From contig OX457052.1 of NCBI GenBank assembly GCA_949752735.1, positions 37,451,868 through 37,515,867 on the forward strand: a stretch of DNA of 64,000 nucleotides, in the 5' to 3' direction. Below the pieces are notes generated by a model, which was not told where the DNA came from, searched no databases, and saw nothing but the letters and a program-made list of their open reading frames with translations. The position numbers and the translations under genes were made by a program. Below, one piece after another: positions 33,801 to 43,775 of this stretch; the first letter of the stretch is position 1, and every line of letters starts with the position of its first letter. Source of the stretch: Lumbricus terrestris. Taxonomy: Eukaryota > Annelida > Clitellata > Crassiclitellata > Lumbricidae.

Positions 33801-35454
33801 ATGAAAAAGAAAGTACAAACAGAAACTGCTGAACAGTTAAACAAAAGTGAGCTGCAATACATCAAACTTTAAAGACGTCAACAACCTTTGTAGTTATATG
33901 ATGTCGTTAAACTGTTGAATAATAAATAAGCGTAACACATTCTTTCAATACCGCTACGCTTCAGATGACCTTCAAGAATTTTAATTACATGTAAAATTAA
34001 TTGAATGCAACAATTGCCGGAAAATAATGTCTCATGTTGACGACGGTGTCGCAACGCGAGTAATTATTGTGATTAAAACTCCTATTAGTTAATGCCGTCA
34101 AACAATACATTTTATTTACATTATGCAAAACTTTTTCGCACATTTCCGTAGAAGACAAGATGAATTGAAATTAGGCAAAAACTACGCGCTGGATAAAAAT
34201 ATTTCCTTATAATTACTAGTTCCATCTATTTGGTCACCTAAATTCTTCAGGCTGCGGACGAAGCTTGAATTTTAGACTGTCTTATCTATCGGGCTTTTGA
34301 CATAAAACTGATCTTCTGGAAGTTCGATTTTATTAGCTGCTTCGTTCCAGATTGCCAACGGTCGATGCTTTTGTGCAATAGACACTGACACAGTAGCGGT
34401 TACTAGTTAGGCCTATAACTACAAGCAGGACTTTGCCGGAATCTCACATTCGACTCTCTGTAACGAACCGTTTTACACGAATAAGAAATCATTTCTTGGA
34501 GGTTCCTATGGAGACCACAAAATTTAATCAGCCTCAACCATCGAAAACATAGTTTTTATGCTCAGAAAGCATAAATAAATGAAGAGAAAAAGATTGAAAA
34601 GGTGTGCAACACTCACTCGGTCTATTTCTATTTATTTTTGAATGTGAAAACGATGGGCGATGAGCAAATTGTGATAATCCTAGTAATTATGTGTAACGCA
34701 GACTTTTCAGAGTTTTATTTTGTCTAAAGACAGTTTTACCTAATCGCGATGAACTTACTTTCTTCTGGGGGTGAACTTGTTTATGGTTTCCAACACTCTA
34801 ACGACATCTTGTTATTGAGAAACGGCCTCTGTTCAGTCTGTTGTCATAAGCCCTCGTCAAATCTTTATCCATCCATCCAGTCAATATGTAATTTCTAACT
34901 GTCTGTTCGACTGTCTTTAGATTTAACCTTGCGTTATAAAGTTTAACATTTTCATAAAGAAAGTTGCTCATATTTATTAGAAAATATTTCTCTCTATGCG
35001 GCTTTATGTTGCAAGTTCATTTGCATTCGCAAGATGGCGATAGCAGAAAATCTGATTGTCGCTCCCGATTAACACCGTTCAACATTCCGTGAGGTTGTAA
35101 TGTTGCCTATGGTTAACAGTGCGCAATAAAAGGGTTAACGACAGGTTTTGAGAACAGTTTGTTGCGGTCGGCAACATTTTGCGTGGCGCATTAAGTAACG
35201 GCTCATGACGTCATTCGCTGTAGTTGCTCCTAGTTTCAACTTACGCAACCAAAGAATCAATCGGTCCTGGAAAACAAAATACCGCGAATATTATCGCGAA
35301 ATAAAATCAATCATAAGACACCTGTCACCTGTGTAAAAAAACCAAAAAGCTTTACATATATATTTACCAAACTCAATCGCAGATGTATCTAAAGGTATGC
35401 TGCTGCCAAACATTACTTTGAATGCTTTACTCTATAATTCAACTGATTAATAAT
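33801..35454. other. Intergenic, dispersed-repeat pieces only
   Basis: Includes ATGTCGTTAAACTGTTG at about 33900 and CGGCCTCTGTTCAGTCTGTTGTCATAAGCC at 34825, members of a family also at 54.66 and 55.45 kb. No gene seen. Confidence 0.5.
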
Positions 35455-35540
35455 AATTTATGTAGCGCCCTATCAAGATGAATACGCAGAGGTGCTCCCG
35501 GTCGAGATCAACCGAAAAAGACAGCCTTCAACAGGTCTAA
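35455..35540 (-). repeat. L2-like LINE/SINE 3' tail fragment
   Basis: TTTATGTAGCGCCCTATCAA ... GCAGAGGTGCTCCCGG is the complement of the shared GGGAGC.CCTCTG ... GGCGCTA tail. Confidence 0.6.
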
Positions 35541-35854
35541 TGGAACATAATATAAATTAATATATAGTAGTTATATATACATGTAACAATAATGTAAAAG
35601 AAGCACACATGGAATTTTTCTAGTGGGGAATGTTATTCCTGTCGGAGAACTCCCCAACAGACGCCTAGAATAAACAGCGGCTATCGACTATTTAATAATA
35701 ATAGTATCAAATATCTTGTAAATTCTGATAACGAGCATTAGGACAACTTCGCGAAATCGCCAAATTTTATTCGATCATTAGACAAGTGAATAACAGAAGT
35801 TACAAGCGCAACATAAGCAAATTTACTGTTCAGCTTCTGGATTCGGGTCTACTG

Positions 35855-36020
35855 CATAAGGCAGAAAAACAAAAGGCAGAAAATCAAAAGGCAGAAAATC
35901 AAAAGGCAGAAAAATAATAAGGCAGAAAAATCAAAAGGCAGAAAAATCAAAAGGCAGAAAAATCAAAAGGCAGAAAAATCAAAAGGCAGAAAAATCAAAA
36001 AGCAGAAAATTAAACGGCAG
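35855..36020 (+). repeat. Left arm: about ten 15-16-bp tandem units
   Basis: Units of AAAAGGCAGAAAA(A)TC with small length changes. Inverted copy of the right arm. Confidence 0.95.
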
Positions 36021-36253
36021 TTATTTGCATTAAACAAACAATAATCTGACCGAAGAAAATGAAAAGGCACAAACTGAAAAGGCGGAAAATAAGAAGGCAT
36101 TGATTGAGAATTGAAACAGTGGACACCACCCCACTTTTGTAAATGGATGCCTGGATGTCTTGAACCGGCTGCTTTGAAGTAATTTGTATGAAATAATAAG
36201 GCTTTGGTCATGCTTTCGGAAGTGATAGGGTTGACCAGAATGAGCATGAGGAC

Positions 36254-36676
36254 ATGGTGATGGATGAAGGTTCTCCGGATGAGGAGGCCGCGGATGCACA
36301 TGTTGCATTGGAAGAAGTTGAGAGAAACTCAAGGGCTTCGCGCCGTCGCCGTCGTCTTGCGTCGGTGACGGCCGACCGCTACCCTGCAGAACTTAGACGT
36401 CTGCGAGATTTGCCCGTCCGCAGAGCGACAGCAGCTACCGCCTCTCTCGCTGCAACCAATGCGTCGACCATGGTGTCCCCAGCATCAAGCTCGTCTCCCG
36501 CCGCACTTCGGGCACGGTGTCCGGTATGCCTGGAATCTGAGGCCGACACTGTTCTCATCCCGTGCGGTCACTGTGCCTGCGTCGCTTGCGTCAATCTGCT
36601 GACGGCTGTGCCTGTGACACGTGGCACAAACCACGTCTGCCCTGTGTGTCGTAGTGTTTATCGTGACATTATGTAA
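36254..36676 (+). CDS. C3HC4 RING-finger protein, 140 aa, cargo of the foldback element
   Basis: The C-terminus is a RING finger with all eight zinc ligands in place: C89-X2-C92-X11-C104-X-H106-X2-C109-X2-C112-X16-C129-X2-C132. The core (CPVCLESEADTVLIPCGH, CPVCRSVYRDIM) resembles the C-terminal RING of IAP- or neuralized-type E3 ubiquitin ligases, which recruit an E2 enzyme. The N-terminal half is acidic (DEGSPDEEAADAH), then very basic (SRRRRRLAS), then Ala/Ser-rich and disordered. No BIR domain, membrane segment or signal peptide is seen. The frame is open back to a TAA at 36197-36199 and reads HEDMVMDEG, so an earlier exon or start is possible. The gene is GC-rich and intronless in AT-rich surroundings and lies exactly between the inverted arms. 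Confidence 0.8.
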   Translation: MVMDEGSPDEEAADAHVALEEVERNSRASRRRRRLASVTADRYPAELRRLRDLPVRRATAATASLAATNASTMVSPASSSSPAALRARCPVCLESEADTVLIPCGHCACVACVNLLTAVPVTRGTNHVCPVCRSVYRDIM

Positions 36677-36866
36677 GCTCCACTTTGCCGCCTAAATATA
36701 AATGCACAATTACTTTAAACCTGCTGAAACTGATTAATCGGTTTACCATCGAACATCGAACATTATAATATTACAGACCGATTTTTGTATGTTTTGAAAT
36801 AGTTGGTGAATCAGGACATTTATAACGCTAATGGCGCTTTATATTTTTTGTGTTATAACACTGCGG

Positions 36867-36872
36867 AATAAA
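36867..36872 (+). terminator. Polyadenylation signal AATAAA of the RING gene
   Basis: AATAAA stands 191 nt after the stop codon and just before the right arm (36905). The flanking GTTATGCAACATCTTCATGA is repeated at 63280-63299. Confidence 0.55.
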
Positions 36873-36904
36873 TATTGAGTTGGTTATGCAACATCTTCAT
36901 GAGT

Positions 36905-37072
36905 TTCTGCCTTTTGATTTTTCTGCCTTTTGATTTTCTGCCTTTTGACTTTTCTGCCTTATTATTTTTCTGCCTTTTGTCTTTTCTGCCTTATTATTTT
37001 TCTGCCTATTGATTTTCTGCCTCTTGATTTTCTGCCTTTTGATTTTCTGCCGTTTGATTTTCTGCCTTATGC
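36905..37072 (-). repeat. Right arm: about ten 15-16-bp tandem units, inverted
   Basis: Units of GATTTT(T)CTGCCTTTT, the reverse complement of the left-arm unit. Confidence 0.95.
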
Positions 37073-37089
37073 AGTGCTCCCCTGGATTC

Positions 37090-38271
37090 TAATATAGAAC
37101 ATATCTACTGATTAATTCCGTCTCTGTTGGCACTTTGGGGTGCCAGGTCCAGTTCTACAAAAGGAGGAGGAGTAGGATGATGAGGAGAAAGACGAGAAAA
37201 AGGAGGAGGACGAGGGCGACGATGATGATGACGACGACGACGACGAGGCAAAATGATCTTTGCTATCTCACGGTGACGACTGAAACAATGCACAAGAGGA
37301 ACAGACGATGTAAAAATTATTATATTGAGGCAAATATCAATTTTTATTTACGAAGATGATGTATTGTAAAGGTGTCTAATACCGACTCGTACTCCGTCTT
37401 CGGTTTTAAGTTCAGAGCACAATGCATCGTTAAATGTTGAGCAGACACAGTTTTAATACGACCTTCATTATTTTTAGACAGATCCGGAGTTTGATTCCAA
37501 CAGTTTGACGAACTCTTATGCCGTGAAAATCAGTTGGCAATCATAGCGGTCACACCTTAGCAGGCCTTCACCAACTTGACTATTGTCACCTCTCACCATG
37601 CTTGGGTAGATCGCGCTGCTAGCCCATCTGTATGGCATTGGCTGAGCTGAGCGCTTTGTATATGGGCCGATACAATACAAGGATATACAATACAAAATGT
37701 CAACTACAAACTCTTCATGGAATTGTTCAAAATAATTTACTTAGAGGTCATGTTAATATAAAATCTTTCTTCCAGTGAAATATCATGGTGGAAAATTGAT
37801 GGTTAAATAGATTCCTAATCTCTGGAATAATCACACTCCACAATGAACACTTCGTAGAAGTCTGCTGCATAATCGACGATGTCAAATGCACACGTACGTC
37901 GCGTACTTTAAAACTCCACTCGTTTGACTTTGGATGTGTTAATAGTGTTAATAGGTTGGATCTGCAAGTGACAAAACTTTATAATCCATTGACTTGTAGA
38001 ATGGATGTACGCGCCCGATTGTGGAGAAATCTGACTTGGGATAAAATCAATCAAGCTATTTACCTTACGCAGAAGTAGTTATCTAGGTGCTTAAGTTATT
38101 TTGTTGGTCCCGCTTTCAACGATATTAGTTTATACGGTGAATTGACAGATAGACTCGAATGGATGAATCTTTATTACGAATTTTACAGAAACGCAAGGAT
38201 ATTGCTTTTTGAAATAAACAAAGGCGAAAAATAAAGTAAAATAAAGAAACTTAAGTCTTTAGAAGACTTGT
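37090..38271. other. Intergenic; purine-rich microsatellite
   Basis: At 37160-37250 an AGG/GACGAC-rich tract gives spurious Arg-rich frames. AAAGGTGTCTAATACC lies at 37367. No gene seen. Confidence 0.55.
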
Positions 38272-38485
38272 GGGGCGAAGGTGGTGTAGCGGTTAGGTGG
38301 GATCGGTGTCTTAGAATCGACTTTTTCCAGGTTCGAATCCACCTCAAGCCGCCGCGTACGGGCCGTGAACAAGTACTTCACTCGGAATCATGCGCATGCG
38401 TTTCGGCGTGAAACTCCGATGCAGTGTCCGCGCTGTAGTCCGGAGCACCTCTGAGTAGATAGCTTGAAGTTAAAGTTTTCCCAAC
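38272..38485 (+). mobile_element. tRNA-derived SINE
   Basis: The tRNA-like head (GGTGGTGTAGCGGTTAGG; B box GGTTCGAATCC at 38330-38340) is followed by the body TTTCGGCGTGAAACTCCGAT and a tail GGAGCACCTCTGAGTAGAT.GCTTGAAG shared with L2-like LINE 3' ends. RNA polymerase III promoter boxes are visible. About 15-20% diverged from the copies at 39.9 and 46.9 kb. Confidence 0.85.
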
Positions 38486-38639
38486 CAGAGTCTCCATTGG
38501 CTGAATTGACGTTTTTCCTGGTTGAATCTGTATTGGTCAACTTCAATTTAATACAAAATTGGATTCCATTACTTCAATAATTATTGTATTCCTTTTCAGT
38601 TAAAAGACAGTGCGTGGTAATAAAGACCACACTCCTATA

Positions 38640-39360
38640 TATAATATTCGTTTTATTGAAAAACCAGTAGACATAACGCGACAGTTGACAAGCACAAGCA
38701 CAGAGGAGCAGCAAATAAAGTCTAGTAAACGTTTTTATACAGCATCCGTGTTATGAAATTGTTATTGTTTTTATTGGTAAGTTCGAATGGATGCGGCCTA
38801 GGACGCAGATTGTATTTGTCAGGACGTCTATAAGAGAAAAATTTATGTAGAACATGATCTTTGTCTTTAATTATAGCTTTGAAGAGGGCAGCATCAGCAG
38901 TCTCAGCCATAATGTCTGCTTTAGGGGAGTCTAAGGGGAGGAATCCAGCTCGTCTGACGCGTCCCAGGAACCTTTCGATGCGGTCGACCTCTCCCGCGCT
39001 CAGCAGTCCCCACCAGGCTGGAGAGGCGTACAGCAGACGGGATACTGTAGTCGCTCGAGTGATGACATGCAATGCCGGTCCAGGCATGCCATGAGCACGC
39101 AGCACGCGTAAAGCGTAGACTGAGGAGGCACATGAGCTTAGGGTATTGTCAACATGCTCCGAAACAGTAAGACGTTCACCGATTGTAACACCCAGTATTT
39201 TTTATAGAAGTGACTCTCTTAACTCCTGTGATAGACGACATGGAGGCCAATGAAGCATGTGATCTCCTCACTACAGCCATTTCCCTGGTCTTTTTTGGGT
39301 TGATGTGCAGGTTTTTCCTCGTCCTCCCAATTGCCTTGAATCTAGCACTAAACGGAATTA
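38640..39360 (-). pseudogene. Jockey-like LINE RT C-terminal fragment with 3' end
   Basis: On the minus strand, broken at about 39200, the reading gives GERLTVSEHVDN, LRAHGMPGPALHVITRATTV, SRLLYASPAWWGLLSAGEVD, RIERFLGRVRRAGFLPLDSP, YNLRPRPHPFEL and FITRMLYKNVY before a stop at 38722. This is the RT thumb and C-terminal domain of Jockey-group LINEs. The catalytic palm is lost. The 3' end GTTTTATTGAAAAACC reappears at 57147. Confidence 0.8.
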
Positions 39361-39884
39361 TGGCACGGGCAGCGTCACCCTTTTTCGTTTACCGTATGTG
39401 TGACAGGCAGACACAATGTCATACAACTTACAGTACTGTTATAGGATTTTAGTTACATTATTTTTTCCGTATTCAACTAAATTGTTAAAAGTTTTCGACC
39501 GAATATATATATATTAGAATTAGATCACGAGATATAGACGGAGCAATTTATAGTGCCATATAAAAGCTTTGCAATGGTGTCTAAATACAACAGATTTTTG
39601 CATTATCTATAACGCCACCTTGCGACTGACCGGGCAATGATCCTAATCTAACTCACTCATTATTATTCGCCACATTTGTTTAGTAGCAATTTATGGATAT
39701 AACACACTGAATTAAATACAGTAATACAGTACATGTATTCTACAGCGCAGCGCCTTTCTGACTAAAATAAATGATTAAATTCAGTCACTTTACTAACAAA
39801 TAAGGCGTATAATACATGCTGAAAGTTTTTGCACGTGAACCGGTGCAATAGAAGTTTCTCATTGCTTGTTTGTTTGTTTTTATG
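39361..39884. other. Intergenic; two dispersed-module pieces
   Basis: AATTTATAGTGCC ... AATGGTGTCTAAATAC (39548-39590) and AACGCCACCTTGCGA (about 39608), the latter also at 43828 and 61490. No gene seen. Confidence 0.55.
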
Positions 39885-40100
39885 TGCACTTGTTATAGCG
39901 CCCCTTCAAGCTCTCTACTCGGAGGCGCTCCCAACTACAGAGCGGACACTGCATTGGAGTTTCACGCCGAAGCGCTGAGCAATTAATTGCGAGTGAAGGT
40001 CTTCCCCAAGGTCACAAGGCAGCGACTTGAGGTGGATTCGAACCTACAACCCTTCGGCTGCAAGGCGACGAACACACCCGCTAGACCACCGCACCCCACA
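39885..40100 (-). mobile_element. tRNA-derived SINE
   Basis: Minus strand: head with GTGGTCTAGCGG (A box) and GGTTCGAATCC (B box, complement of 40034-40044), body GAAGACCTTCACTCGCAATT ... GCTTCGGCGTGAAACTCCAA, and tail TTGGGAGCGCCTCCGAGTAG ... GGGGCGCTATAAC. It has the full length of the family. Confidence 0.9.
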
Positions 40101-40984
40101 CAATTACAATTCGTGAAATTTTGCTAGAATCTTACTCGAGTGGTTGAGGCAGCTGTAATAATTCCAACCATCCACTCATCTCATACGAATTAGCAGAACT
40201 TCATTAACTTCGTTCTCCGTTGAATTTGGCATCTTCAATAATAATAAGACTGTTCCATCAAAGTGCAAGACGGACATACCATGATAGTTAGACCAGTAGC
40301 CAAACTAGCGATTCCACTTTCAGATTCGCTACCTTGCGAATTGTGGTTCCGCAAGAGCAGAAGATCGTCACAGGATTGAGCTGTTCCAGAGCAACTACAC
40401 AGAATTGTTGTATGTTTACTGCCTACGACCAAAGGAATATATGAGGTGATTGGCGAGAAAGAGAGGGAACTATTGCAGTCGGCTATAAGGAATGAGAACC
40501 ATGTTTGCTCCGGAGTTAATTTCCGACAGAAGAATAGAGAGAGTCATTGCAATTTTCGCTCTAGACCGTATCATTTCAAGTTTTTGAATCAAGGATGATA
40601 GAAACTAAGTAGTAAGAGTTTTCAATAGAAAATAGTAGCCAATCCACCCTGTGTTACGAGTACAACTATGTTATTTTCAAATCTTATTTCTCATGACTTG
40701 TTACATGAACCTGAACGCTGTATGAAAAAGAAGTGATGTTGACAGGTTTGAAATCGGATTGATAATTTATAATACCATTTGAGAGTAATAAAGGTGTCTA
40801 ACTAGCACCAAAAATATTCATTAATTACATCTTGCAGTGGTATACACAAACAAACTGAATGTACGTTATGAGAATTGACTGCGGTTCAAATATTTTGCTT
40901 GCTCAAAATATGGTAGATAAGATCGTCGGCCACAATCATCATATCCAAAGGATAACGCTATAACCACTCAAGCTCCGATCTATC
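40101..40984. other. Intergenic, no gene seen
   Basis: Contains AATTTATAATACC ... AAAGGTGTCTAACTAG (about 40765-40805). Otherwise unremarkable. Confidence 0.5.
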
Positions 40985-41305
40985 TTATGGAACTCTGTGT
41001 ACATGTGCTCTCCATCCCAGGCCGTAGATTCCTTCGCTCTGCTACGCATGGTGACCTGGTTGTCCCTAGGGCTCGATCTTCCGCAGTGCTATACACAGAA
41101 GCTTTGCTATGGTTGGTCCGTCTTTCTGGAATAAGTTACCTATTAGTCTCCGCAATGAACTTCTTTGTATTTCTTTGCCCCTTTTCCGCAAGCGTTTGAA
41201 AACCATTCTCTTTGATTGTGGTTAGGTGTCAGGTCGGGAGCGCCTCTGAGGAGTTCTCTAGGAGTGGCGCTATATAAATGTACGATTACAATTACAATTA
41301 CTCAG
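40985..41305 (+). pseudogene. L2-like LINE C-terminus and 3' end with (GATTAC/AATTAC)n tail
   Basis: Decayed frames include IPGRRFLRSATHGDLVVPRA, matching GRRQLRSADRG in the 17.4-17.9 kb copy. They are followed by the 3' end GGGAGCGCCTCTGAGGAG ... GTGGCGCTATATAAATGTA and CGATTACAATTACAATTAC. Confidence 0.8.
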
Positions 41306-42890
41306 CGGTTTGTTATACACCTTTTGTACGCAGCCAAGTGACTAATTTATAGTAAGACCCACCCAAATTCTGCTAATAAGCTCTTCGACGCATGTCCTCT
41401 GACAGCCAAAGCCGCAAGTTGTGAAACGTCTATGGTACGTTACCGTTCGACATGAAGGATCTCGGAAATTTCTGTTGTGAAACGTCTATGGTAGGACATG
41501 ATTCTAATAATAATAAACCTATAATAAAAGCGATCAATTTAGCAGAAAATCACATCGTAAGATATGGAAAACGACAAGACATTGAGAAACTATAGAAAAG
41601 AAATCGTTTTAAGGCGAAATAAATTGTAATACATTCAAACAAGTCGGAAGAGCAGCATTAAATAGCACGTACAACAAAGCGATAACAAATTAATTAAATA
41701 GCAGCGGCTAAAATAAAGTCAAAATAATCACCCAAGCGGTTGAAAAACTCTCCTTGAAAATAATGGTGCTATATAAATGCACGATTGAGATCAACGAAAA
41801 CTTGCTTTAGTTTTGGGAGCAGCTGACGTTTCTTGATTCTAATATTTTCCTTTTCGAGACGAACATATAACTACGCTGAGAGAGTGTTATGGGTGTCTAA
41901 ATGAACAAATCTATTTCTCGCACGCTCTGGCTAATTATTGTGTACTACACAGCGTGTAGTCGAAGCTATTCGACACTAAACGTGTAGGCCTACCGATCTG
42001 TGTGTATCTTCACCGGGACTTACTAGACAACGACCGTATGGATTAAGTTCATTTAGATTTGCTTGCCATCAGTTTTTCCTGGGTGACTCTTTTTGTCGGC
42101 CTGTTTTTAAAGCTTACAAGCGAATTACTGATTGACTGTTCGAGACGAACATATAACACCGTAGAGAATGTTTTAGGGGTGTCTAAACTGAGCAATTTGT
42201 TGCACTGTGTAATCGAAGCTTTTCGGACTAAACGTGTAACAAACGGCAATGTGTTTTGAGATGGTTTAGGTAGTCGTTGCGGAGAAGTAGCAATTCCGGT
42301 CGGAGACTAGCACTAAGCCTAATCGTTGGAGTATGTTCTCGAGCAGGACAACAGTATTTACAGCACTTCGAATTTCTATGGAAAGTAAACACGTCAGATG
42401 CTTATAACTCGCGGTACCTCACGATATGGAAATTGGAAAGCGTTTCCTCAATTATTGTTATGTTCGATATCACTATCAGTAATGACTTCAGTGTAAAGTC
42501 ACATGTCGAAAGCGTCCTAGCCCCTCGGATGTGAGGTGGGTATGAGACACCCCAAAGCTATTCTACAATAATAAACCATTAGCGGAAAGCGTTGGACCAG
42601 GTTGCTTTTTTTCATGCTGTTGTGAATATGAAATACGGATACTTTACCACAACTTCAGGTATTTTGAACGAACAGTTTTCTATATTTTGTTGCATATTTA
42701 AAGGAAATTGCATTTTTTCTCATACTAACTATAATACATGTTGATTTTATATGTCATTCGTGTTACATGCGAGTGTGCCTTGAACAAGGCAATACTGTGT
42801 TGATATAATTATGGCATTGAGACCGCTGGCGAAAATGATGACTAAACTTTTCATGTTGCGCTAAAAAATATTGGCTATTCGTGCATTTAA
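41306..42890. other. Repeat-derived intergenic sequence with tandem copies of the TATA-GGTGTCTAA module
   Basis: An L2-like tail remnant lies at 41740-41790 (GGTGCTATATAAATGCACGA). Two adjacent diverged copies of one unit lie at about 41855-41990 and 42135-42250 (CGAGACGAACATATAAC ... GGGTGTCTAAA ... TAATCGAAGCT ... ACTAAACGTGTA). At 42460-42540 a short Jockey-like RT remnant reads ISNDFSVKSHVESVLA. No host exon recognised. Confidence 0.6.
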
Positions 42891-42897
42891 TAATGTT

Positions 42898-43040
42898 GTT
42901 GAGGAGGAGAAGGAGTAGGAAAAGGACGAGGAAGCGAAATAGATCGTGGAGGAGGAGGAGGAGGAGGAGGAGGAGGAGGAGGAGGAGGAGGAGGAGGAGG
43001 AGGAGGAGGAGGAGGAGGAGGAGGAGGAGGAGGAGGAGGA
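42898..43040. repeat. (GGA)n microsatellite
   Basis: About 32 uninterrupted GGA triplets (42944-43040) with a purine-rich flank. Poly-Pro frames across it are artefacts. Confidence 0.95.
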
Positions 43041-43044
43041 TGTT

Positions 43045-43775
43045 TTAAACTAACTGCGACCAATAAATTGATCAAGGAATTGAAACGTCTTTTACCGAGG
43101 ATGAAGCGGACTATCAGAATTTGCATCGGATCATAAATTTATTATATAAATAAACAGCATAATAAAGGTGTACAAGATTATTAGCACATCATTTAACATT
43201 ATCATTGTTTGTGGATGGATGGATGGATCCAGATTTTACGAGGGCCTATGACAACAGAGGTCGTTGCCCTCGAAACAAAAATAATTGTTTGGCACAATAC
43301 AGCTCTGCCAATGAACATCGTCGTCGTTTATAAGTAGGACTCTAAATTCATATGGGATTAGAAACACTGAATGACATGGTCGCATTTAGGAGTCTATGGG
43401 TTCAACACAAGTTACACAACCGCAATGTGGAATTTCGTTATTTTTTTAAACTGTTTTTTTTAATTTGGCGCATATCTGCAAGTCAAAACACGCTCCAAAA
43501 CACTCGACCAGCTTCGTAACGTTTTGAATTCCATCTTGATCGTTCCTAGCGACGACGCCGATGTTACCACACAGTGTCGTTAAACTAACCGCGACCAATA
43601 AATTTATCAACGAATTGAAAAATGCCTTTCATGGAGGATGACGCGCGCGCTGATTATGAGAAATTGCATCGGATCATAAATTTATTGTATCAAGAAAGCG
43701 CATAATAAAGGTGTCAAAGATTATTAGTTAATTATTTAACATTATTATTATTGTTTGTGGATGGATGGATCCAGA
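43045..43775. repeat. Two dispersed copies of one repeat unit, about 545 bp apart
   Basis: Copies at about 43050-43250 and 43580-43775 share CCGCGACCAATAAATT-type, TTGCATCGGATCATAAATTT, GCATAATAAAGGTGT, GATTATTAG and GTGGATGGATGGATCCAGAT in the same order. The first ends in CCTATGACAACAGAGGTCGT, the complement of the CTCTGTTGTCATA family. Confidence 0.85.

Larger units (their letters stand above)
35845..37081. mobile_element. Foldback (TU-like) transposon carrying a RING-finger gene (1237 bp)
   Basis: A perfect 8-bp target duplication CTGGATTC (35837-35844 and 37082-37089) bounds an element whose ends begin GGG...ACTGCATAAGGCAG and end with the complement. Each arm is a tandem array of about ten 15-16-bp units (AAAAGGCAGAAAATC at 35855-36020; the reverse complement at 36905-37072), so single strands could fold back. 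The middle holds an intronless RING-finger ORF and a polyadenylation signal. No transposase is present, so movement must be in trans. The architecture resembles sea-urchin TU and Drosophila FB elements as I recall them. Confidence 0.9.

Noticed and set aside
37135..37359. Arg-rich protein
   Set aside because: Product of an AGG/GAC-rich simple repeat just outside the foldback element.
42887..43126. Poly-proline protein on the minus strand
   Set aside because: It is a translation of the (GGA)n microsatellite, with no supporting exon structure.
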